Positions 59,800 through 64,000 of a DNA stretch of 64,000 nt are shown here, piece after piece. A program made the position numbers and the translations under genes. The number at the start of each line of letters is the position of its first letter. The stretch's first letter is position 1. The DNA lies in the NCBI RefSeq assembly GCF_022829465.1, contig NZ_JAKSXZ010000146.1:62001-126000 (forward strand). The letters are read 5' to 3'. The notes beneath the pieces are model-generated. The model saw only the letters and a program-made list of their open reading frames with translations, did not search any database and had not been told where the DNA came from. The stretch is from Methylobacterium sp. J-067 (GTDB lineage: Bacteria > Pseudomonadota > Alphaproteobacteria > Rhizobiales > Beijerinckiaceae).

Positions 59800-59892
59800 C
59801 GCAGCACCTCTGCCTGCCCTGATGGCTGCAGAAGCAAGCGTGGGGCCGGTGCTAACGTTTCGTCAACCTTTTCGGTTTAGGCCGCTCGCCCC

Positions 59893-60480
59893 TTATTTCC
59901 GGGCGAGCTGTTCCAGGCGCGCCTGCATCTCCAGCATCTGGCGCTTGAGATCGTCGAGGTCGCTGCCCTGCGCCGGCGCCGGGGGGCTGGCCGGCGGCAC
60001 GACCGAGGTGCCGGGAGGGGCGAAGCCCGTAAACATCTTCATGGCATCGCCGAAGAAGTTCATGTTGGTCCGCACCTGCTGCTCGATGGCATGCTGGAAG
60101 GCGGAGGGGCCGAAGCTCTGCGAGAACTTCTCGCGCAGGCCGTCCTGGTCGCGGGCGAAGTTCGCCATCGAGAATTCAAGGAAGCTCGGCACCATGGACC
60201 GCATGCTGTCGCCGTAGAAGCGGATCAGCTGGCGCAGGAAGGCCACCGGCAGCAGGTTCTCGGCACCCGCCTTGTTCTCCTGCTCGAAGATGATCTGCGT
60301 GAGCACCGAGCGGGTGATGTCGTCGCCCGTGCGGGCGTCGTAGACCACGAAGTCCTCGCCGTTCTGGACCATCGTCGCGAGGTCCTCCAGCGTCACGTAG
60401 GTCGACGTGCCTGTATGGTAGAGCCGCCGGTTGGCGTATTTCTTGATGACGGTCTGAGGCGTCTTCACAGTATCCGCCAT
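59893..60480 (-). CDS. phaR: Polyhydroxyalkanoate synthesis repressor PhaR
   Basis: A 195-residue regulator: N-terminal DNA-binding/accumulation domain with 'VIKKYANRRLYHTGTSTYVT' and 'VQNGEDFVVYDARTGDDIT', a PHB_acc region ('GAENLLPVAFLRQLIRFYG'), a phasin-like helical middle, and a C-terminal coiled coil ('LDDLKRQMLEMQARLEQLAR'). PhaR represses phasin and its own gene and is released by binding nascent PHB. It is divergent from phaA-phaB, with palindromic TGC-rich sites in the 344-base gap. Confidence 0.95.
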   Translation of the reverse strand: MADTVKTPQTVIKKYANRRLYHTGTSTYVTLEDLATMVQNGEDFVVYDARTGDDITRSVLTQIIFEQENKAGAENLLPVAFLRQLIRFYGDSMRSMVPSFLEFSMANFARDQDGLREKFSQSFGPSAFQHAIEQQVRTNMNFFGDAMKMFTGFAPPGTSVVPPASPPAPAQGSDLDDLKRQMLEMQARLEQLARK

Positions 60481-60600
60481 CGCAGAACGGCCTTTCTGAA
60501 CTCGAACAACCCGGGCGTACCGGCGTGAGCCGCCGGTTCACATCGCAGTCGCGATCTCGCGCCCGCACACAAGCATAAGACCTTCCACGAGCGCAGAAAA

Positions 60601-60650
60601 CAGCAAAGTGCTGCCGTCCCGTGCAGAATATTGCATTTGCATTGCGCCGC
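60601..60650. promoter_or_regulatory. TGC-rich candidate PhaR operator in the phaR-phaA gap
   Basis: Within the 344-base divergent gap (60481-60824): the inverted repeat CAGCA-AAG-TGCTG (60601-60613), CTGC and GCAG words flanking 60619, and TGCA-TT-TGCA (60632-60641). PhaR proteins are known to bind TGC-rich inverted repeats. A -35-like TTGACT at 60730-60735 may belong to the phaA promoter; its -10 is unclear. Confidence 0.45.
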
Positions 60651-60824
60651 GGAGGCCGGTGCGCCGCCGCAAGGCGCCGGGCGGGCGTGAACAATCCCGC
60701 ACCGTGACCGCCTCCCCCCGTTAGGCTTCTTGACTTCGCTGGTCCCGCGCACTTCATCGCTGGAACGGCATCAGGAAAGGCGCGCGCCCTCAACGCGACG
60801 CGCCGGCCGCGAGAGGAGAACGTC

Positions 60825-62009
60825 ATGGCAGGCAGCGAAGAGATCGTGATCGTCGGGGCGGCGCGCACCCCGGTCGGCTCGTTCGGCGGCGCGTTCGGCG
60901 CGGTGCCGGCCCACGAGCTCGGCGCGACGGCGATCAAGGCCGCGCTGGAGCGAGCGCAGGTCTCCCCCGACGACGTGGACGAGGTGATCTTCGGTCAGGT
61001 GCTCACGGCGGGCGCCGGCCAGAACCCGGCCCGTCAGGCGGCGATCAAGGCCGGCATCCCCGAGAAGGCGACCGCCTGGGGCCTCAATCAGGTCTGCGGC
61101 TCGGGCCTGCGCACCGTCGCGGTCGGCATGCAGCAGATCCAGAACGGCGACGCCACAGTGATCGTGGCCGGCGGCCAGGAATCGATGTCCCTGTCGCCGC
61201 ACTGCCAGTACCTGCGCGCCGGGCAGAAGATGGGCGACATCAAGCTCATCGACACGATGATCAAGGACGGCCTGTGGGACGCCTTCAACGGCTACCACAT
61301 GGGCACCACCGCCGAGAACGTCGCGCAGGCGTTCCAGCTGACCCGCGAGCAGCAGGACGAGTTCGCGACCCGCTCGCAGAACAAGGCCGAGGCCGCCCGC
61401 AAGGAGGGCCGGTTCAAGGAGGAGATCGTCCCCGTCACCGTGCCGGGCCGCAAGGGCGACACGATCGTCGACACGGACGAGTACATCCGCGACGGCGCGA
61501 CCCTAGAAGCCATGGCCAAGCTGAAGCCGGCCTTCTCGAAGGACGGCACAGTCACCGCCGCCAACGCGTCGGGCCTCAACGACGGCGCGGCGGCCATCGT
61601 GCTGATGGCGGCCTCCGAGGCGCAAAAGCGCGGCCTCACCCCGCTCGCGAAGATCAAGTCCTGGGCGACGGCGGGCGTCGATCCGAAGATCATGGGCACC
61701 GGGCCGATCCCGGCCTCGCGCAAGGCCCTCGACAAGGCGGGCTGGAAGCCCTCCGACCTCGACCTGATCGAGGCGAACGAGGCCTTCGCCGCGCAGGCGC
61801 TCGCCGTGAACAAGGACATGGGCTGGGACGACGCGAAGGTGAACGTGAATGGCGGCGCCATCGCCATCGGCCACCCGATCGGCGCTTCGGGCGCCCGCGT
61901 CCTCGTCACCCTGCTCCACGAGATGAAGCGCCGCGATGCCAAGAAGGGCCTCGCGACGCTGTGCATCGGCGGCGGCATGGGCGTGGCGATGTGCCTTGAG
62001 CGGCCCTGA
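60825..62009 (+). CDS. phaA: Acetyl-CoA C-acetyltransferase (beta-ketothiolase)
   Basis: A 394-residue thiolase joining two acetyl-CoA to acetoacetyl-CoA, the first step of PHB synthesis and of the ethylmalonyl-CoA pathway. Catalytic Cys91 in 'GLNQVCGSGLRTVAVGM', the 'NVNGGAIAIGHPIGASGARV' stretch with the catalytic His, and the C-terminal Cys in 'GLATLCIGGGMGVAM' are all present. AGAGGAGA precedes ATG 60825. phaB follows, so an operon is likely, although hairpins separate the two. Confidence 0.96.
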   Translation: MAGSEEIVIVGAARTPVGSFGGAFGAVPAHELGATAIKAALERAQVSPDDVDEVIFGQVLTAGAGQNPARQAAIKAGIPEKATAWGLNQVCGSGLRTVAVGMQQIQNGDATVIVAGGQESMSLSPHCQYLRAGQKMGDIKLIDTMIKDGLWDAFNGYHMGTTAENVAQAFQLTREQQDEFATRSQNKAEAARKEGRFKEEIVPVTVPGRKGDTIVDTDEYIRDGATLEAMAKLKPAFSKDGTVTAANASGLNDGAAAIVLMAASEAQKRGLTPLAKIKSWATAGVDPKIMGTGPIPASRKALDKAGWKPSDLDLIEANEAFAAQALAVNKDMGWDDAKVNVNGGAIAIGHPIGASGARVLVTLLHEMKRRDAKKGLATLCIGGGMGVAMCLERP

Positions 62010-62024
62010 TCGATTTGTAACGGC

Positions 62025-62050
62025 GCCCCCTCGACAGCGTTCGAGGGGGC
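62025..62050 (+). terminator. Hairpin between phaA and phaB
   Basis: GCCCCCTCGA (62025-62034) and TCGAGGGGGC (62041-62050), perfect 10-bp stem with CAGCGT loop. No T tract follows. It may be an attenuator or a processing site that adjusts phaB relative to phaA. Confidence 0.5.
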
Positions 62051-62084
62051 TACAAAAGTTGTCTTGAAGATCGGTGCGAAAAAA

Positions 62085-62102
62085 ATGACGTGCGGACGTC
62101 AT
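62085..62102 (+). promoter_or_regulatory. Perfect inverted repeat ATGACGT-N4-ACGTCAT upstream of phaB
   Basis: A perfect 7-bp inverted repeat 42 bases before the phaB start, following a run of A residues. Typical size and symmetry of a dimeric regulator site; suggests that phaB can be transcribed independently of phaA. Confidence 0.45.
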
Positions 62103-62143
62103 CCGTACGCAGCACAGATCGTGCGGCTTTAGGAGGAAACACA

Positions 62144-62872
62144 ATGGCTCAAGGACGCGTCGCCCTCGTCACCGGCGGCACCCGCGGCATCGGCGCGGCG
62201 ATTTCGAAGCGCCTGCAAGACAAGGGCTACAAGGTCGCCGCCAATTACGGCGGCAATGACGAAGCCGCCCAGAAGTTTAAAGACGAGACCGGTATTCCGG
62301 TGTTCAAGTTCGATGTTGGCGACATGGCAAGCTGCGAAGCCGGCATCAAGGCGATCGAGGCCGAGGTCGGGCCGATCGACGTGCTGGTCAACAACGCGGG
62401 CATCACCCGCGATGGCGCCTTCCACAAGATGACCTTCGAGAAGTGGCAGCAGGTCATCAAGACCAACCTCGACTCGATGTTCACCTGCACCCGTCCGCTC
62501 ATCGACGGCATGCGCAGCCGGGGCTTCGGGCGCATCATCATCATCTCGTCGATCAACGGCCAGAAGGGTCAGGCCGGGCAGACCAACTATTCGGCGGCCA
62601 AGGCGGGCGTGGTCGGCTTCGCCAAGGCGCTGGCGCAGGAAAGCGCCTCGAAGGGCATCACGGTGAACGTCGTGGCGCCGGGCTACATCGCCACCGAGAT
62701 GGTGATGGCGGTACCGGAGGACATCCGGAACAAGATCATCTCCACGATCCCGACCGGCCGCCTCGGCGAGGCCGACGAGATCGCCCACGCGGTCGAATAC
62801 CTCGCCAGCGACGAGGCCGGCTTCGTCACGGGCTCGACGCTGACCATCAACGGCGGCCAGCACTTCGTTTGA
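62144..62872 (+). CDS. phaB: Acetoacetyl-CoA reductase
   Basis: A 242-residue short-chain dehydrogenase reducing acetoacetyl-CoA to (R)-3-hydroxybutyryl-CoA. Cofactor motif GGTRGIG (residues 10-16), 'LVNNAGITRDGAFHKMTFEK', catalytic Ser in 'IIISSINGQKGQAGQ' and Tyr-x-x-x-Lys in 'TNYSAAKAGVVGFAK'. The start ATG 62144 follows a strong AGGAGGAAACACA. The product feeds PHB synthase (phaC is not in the window) and the ethylmalonyl-CoA pathway. Confidence 0.96.
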   Translation: MAQGRVALVTGGTRGIGAAISKRLQDKGYKVAANYGGNDEAAQKFKDETGIPVFKFDVGDMASCEAGIKAIEAEVGPIDVLVNNAGITRDGAFHKMTFEKWQQVIKTNLDSMFTCTRPLIDGMRSRGFGRIIIISSINGQKGQAGQTNYSAAKAGVVGFAKALAQESASKGITVNVVAPGYIATEMVMAVPEDIRNKIISTIPTGRLGEADEIAHAVEYLASDEAGFVTGSTLTINGGQHFV

Positions 62873-62882
62873 GGATCCAGAG

Positions 62883-62909
62883 GGCGGGGGCGACAGGCTC
62901 CCGCCTTCC
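62883..62909 (+). terminator. Terminator-like hairpin after phaB
   Basis: GGCGGGGGC (62883-62891) and GCTCCCGCC (62897-62905), one G-T pair, followed by TTCC. Weak T tract; also adjacent to the end of the convergent parE gene. Confidence 0.5.
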
Positions 62910-62913
62910 TTCA

Positions 62914-63207
62914 TCACTGCGACAGTCGCGCCAGCCAATCCTGCCGGCCATGCAGGACGCGGATGATCAAGATGTGATCGCCCGTGGCGGTATAGACGAC
63001 GACGTGGGCACCGTAGGGATACAACCGAACGGGCGGCGTGAATTCATTGCGCAACCGGGCCATATTGGGCTGCGACGCGAGCAGCGCGAAGGTTCGAAAG
63101 AGTCCATCCTGATAACGCTCGGCCTGCGTTCCTCCAAAGAGTCGTTCCCCCTGGAGATAGATGCCGACGATATCCTCGTCGGCCTGCTCGGTCGTCCGGT
63201 AGCTCAC
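62914..63207 (-). CDS. parE: ParE/RelE-family toxin
   Basis: A 97-residue protein of the ParE toxin fold: 'SYRTTEQADEDIVGIYLQGE', 'RYQDGLFRTFALLASQPNMA', 'VRLYPYGAHVVVYTATGDHI' and 'LIIRVLHGRQDWLARL'. ParE toxins poison DNA gyrase. The start is GTG 63207, overlapping the antitoxin stop (GTGA), the usual arrangement. Confidence 0.9.
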   Translation of the reverse strand: MSYRTTEQADEDIVGIYLQGERLFGGTQAERYQDGLFRTFALLASQPNMARLRNEFTPPVRLYPYGAHVVVYTATGDHILIIRVLHGRQDWLARLSQ

Positions 63208-63452
63208 GAGTCGCGGACGGCCGCGCGCTCACGGGAGAGACGACGGATGTCTTCTTCCGTTCGGTGGCTGACGCCGCTCTCGAGGCCCCGGTCGATCAGG
63301 GACTGAAGCTCCGCGATTGCGCCGAGGCGTTCCTGATCCCGCCGGATCAAGTCGCGGACGTAATCACTGGTATTGCTGTATCGGCCGTTCCTGGCCTGGG
63401 CCTCGACCCAATCCTTCATCGGATCGGGAAGCGAGACGTTCATGGTCGCCAT
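63204..63452 (-). CDS. parD: ParD-type ribbon-helix-helix antitoxin
   Basis: An 82-residue antitoxin: N-terminal ribbon-helix-helix 'MNVSLPDPMKDWVEAQARNG', 'RYSNTSDYVRDLIRRDQER', then an acidic/basic C-terminal tail that would wrap the toxin. ATG 63452 has a strong GGAGGAGG site upstream at proper spacing. It usually represses its own operon. Confidence 0.92.
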   Translation of the reverse strand: MATMNVSLPDPMKDWVEAQARNGRYSNTSDYVRDLIRRDQERLGAIAELQSLIDRGLESGVSHRTEEDIRRLSRERAAVRDS

Positions 63453-63625
63453 GCCGACATCCTCCTCCACGATGGCAAACTTTGCCAAACTTGAGGGGAA
63501 GGCTCAAGTCTCCATCGACGGCATGTCCCGTGCTTGCATGTGGCATCCCACGGGCTCAGGCTAGCCCGGTCGGGCCAGCCGACGGGTCTCGGGCCCTCCC
63601 ACCACGCTTCGCACGAGTATCGACG

Positions 63626-64000
63626 TTGAGAGACTTCTCCCGCCCCGGCCGTTCCCCCGTCCATGCGGCCAACGCCGCCGTGGCGACGTCCCATCCGCTC
63701 TCGACGCTGGCGGCCATCGAGGTGCTCCGCGCGGGCGGCAATGCCGTCGATGCCGGCATCGCGGCGGTGGCGGTGCAATGCGTGGTCGATCCGCTGATGA
63801 CCGGCATCGGCGGCGATTGCTTCGCCCTCTACGCCCCGGCGGGCGCCTCCGTGCCGGTCTCCATCGACGGGTCGGGCCGCGCCCCAGCCGCCGCGACGCC
63901 GGACTGGTACGCCGAGCACAGGATCGGCATCGCCCCGAATTCCCCCCATGCCGTCACCATCCCCGGCGCCGTTGCGGCCTGGGACGCGATGGTGCGCGAG
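63626..64000 (+). CDS. Gamma-glutamyltransferase family protein, N-terminal part (truncated by window edge)
   Basis: 125 residues of a GGT/cephalosporin-acylase family protein. It begins at TTG 63626 (read as Met: 'RDFSRPGRSPVHAANAAVAT', matching the usual start MRDFxRPGRSP). It continues with 'SHPLSTLAAIEVLRAGGNAV', 'DAGIAAVAVQCVVDPLMTGI', 'GGDCFALYAPAG' and 'SPHAVTIPGAVAAWDAMV'. The catalytic Thr of the small subunit lies outside the window. No signal peptide is visible. No ATG is available near the family N terminus. Confidence 0.88.
   Translation, partial: MRDFSRPGRSPVHAANAAVATSHPLSTLAAIEVLRAGGNAVDAGIAAVAVQCVVDPLMTGIGGDCFALYAPAGASVPVSIDGSGRAPAAATPDWYAEHRIGIAPNSPHAVTIPGAVAAWDAMVRE

Noticed and set aside
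1..64000. tRNA, rRNA, CRISPR array, prophage, insertion sequence or integrase genes
   Set aside because: No cloverleaf, rRNA-like stretch, spaced direct repeats, transposase or integrase motif was recognised on either strand. A tRNAscan/Infernal run would settle the RNA genes.

Overview
The window looks like chromosomal DNA of a pink-pigmented facultative methylotroph of the Methylobacterium/Methylorubrum group (Alphaproteobacteria, Hyphomicrobiales). The evidence is the high-GC base composition (judged by eye), a complete lanthanide-uptake (lut-type) cluster, archaeal-like methanofuran-analogue genes, an MxaD-like protein, an ethylmalonyl-CoA-pathway acyl-CoA dehydrogenase with its long N-terminal extension, and the phaR / phaA-phaB polyhydroxybutyrate locus. 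I found no prophage, insertion sequence, CRISPR array, rRNA or tRNA. The only addiction module is a small parDE pair.

Layout. 0-10.5 kb is mostly core metabolism: the tail of an M3 oligopeptidase, a transglutaminase, ilvD overlapping an ExoR-like Sel1 protein, a glutathione transferase, xthA, homoserine dehydrogenase and glpX. 10.5-19.2 kb is the minus-strand lut cluster in the order lutA-B-C-D-E-F-G-H (periplasmic binding protein, beta-propeller, cupredoxin-like protein, small two-Cys protein, ABC ATPase, ABC permease, exported protein, TonB receptor). It is followed by a small secreted protein that resembles LutD. 19.4-24.8 kb, on the plus strand, holds a DUF2380-like protein and then a tightly coupled six-gene operon: MfnB-like, amino-acid-kinase, dihydropteroate-synthase-like, DUF447, MxaD-like and a second YVTN propeller that starts at TTG. 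24.8-32.3 kb is mixed (degenerate hydrolase, receiver protein, dienelactone hydrolase, YihY, EamA, Rieske-reductase fusion). 32.4-35.7 kb holds methylsuccinyl-CoA dehydrogenase and two phasin-type proteins. 35.8-50.3 kb holds murein amidase, PBP1A, glutaryl-CoA dehydrogenase, an AEC carrier, a trans-sulfuration-type PLP enzyme, TspO, a PsiE-like protein and an RND pump. 50.4-57 kb holds a three-glycosyltransferase operon and a divergent PEP-carboxylase homologue. 57-64 kb holds small secreted proteins, rpmF, phaR, phaA-phaB, parDE and the start of a gamma-glutamyltransferase.

How the genes fit together. Lanthanide uptake feeds lanthanide/PQQ methanol dehydrogenases in the periplasm. The methanofuran-analogue operon next to it serves cytoplasmic formaldehyde-to-formate oxidation. 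The MxaD-like and propeller genes at its end are periplasmic and tie the operon back to methanol oxidation. PhaA/PhaB and methylsuccinyl-CoA dehydrogenase belong to the acetoacetyl-CoA / ethylmalonyl-CoA route, and PhaR and the phasins control and coat the PHB store.

Most worth a second look: a dispersed repeat that encodes the leader and part of the signal peptide of LutC; a LutD-like small protein downstream of lutH with no lanmodulin gene anywhere in the window; a PEP-carboxylase homologue with altered active-site loops; an alpha/beta hydrolase with Leu at the nucleophile position; and several perfect inverted repeats in promoter regions (ilvD, mcd, phasin, phaB), plus a structured element upstream of the phasin gene.
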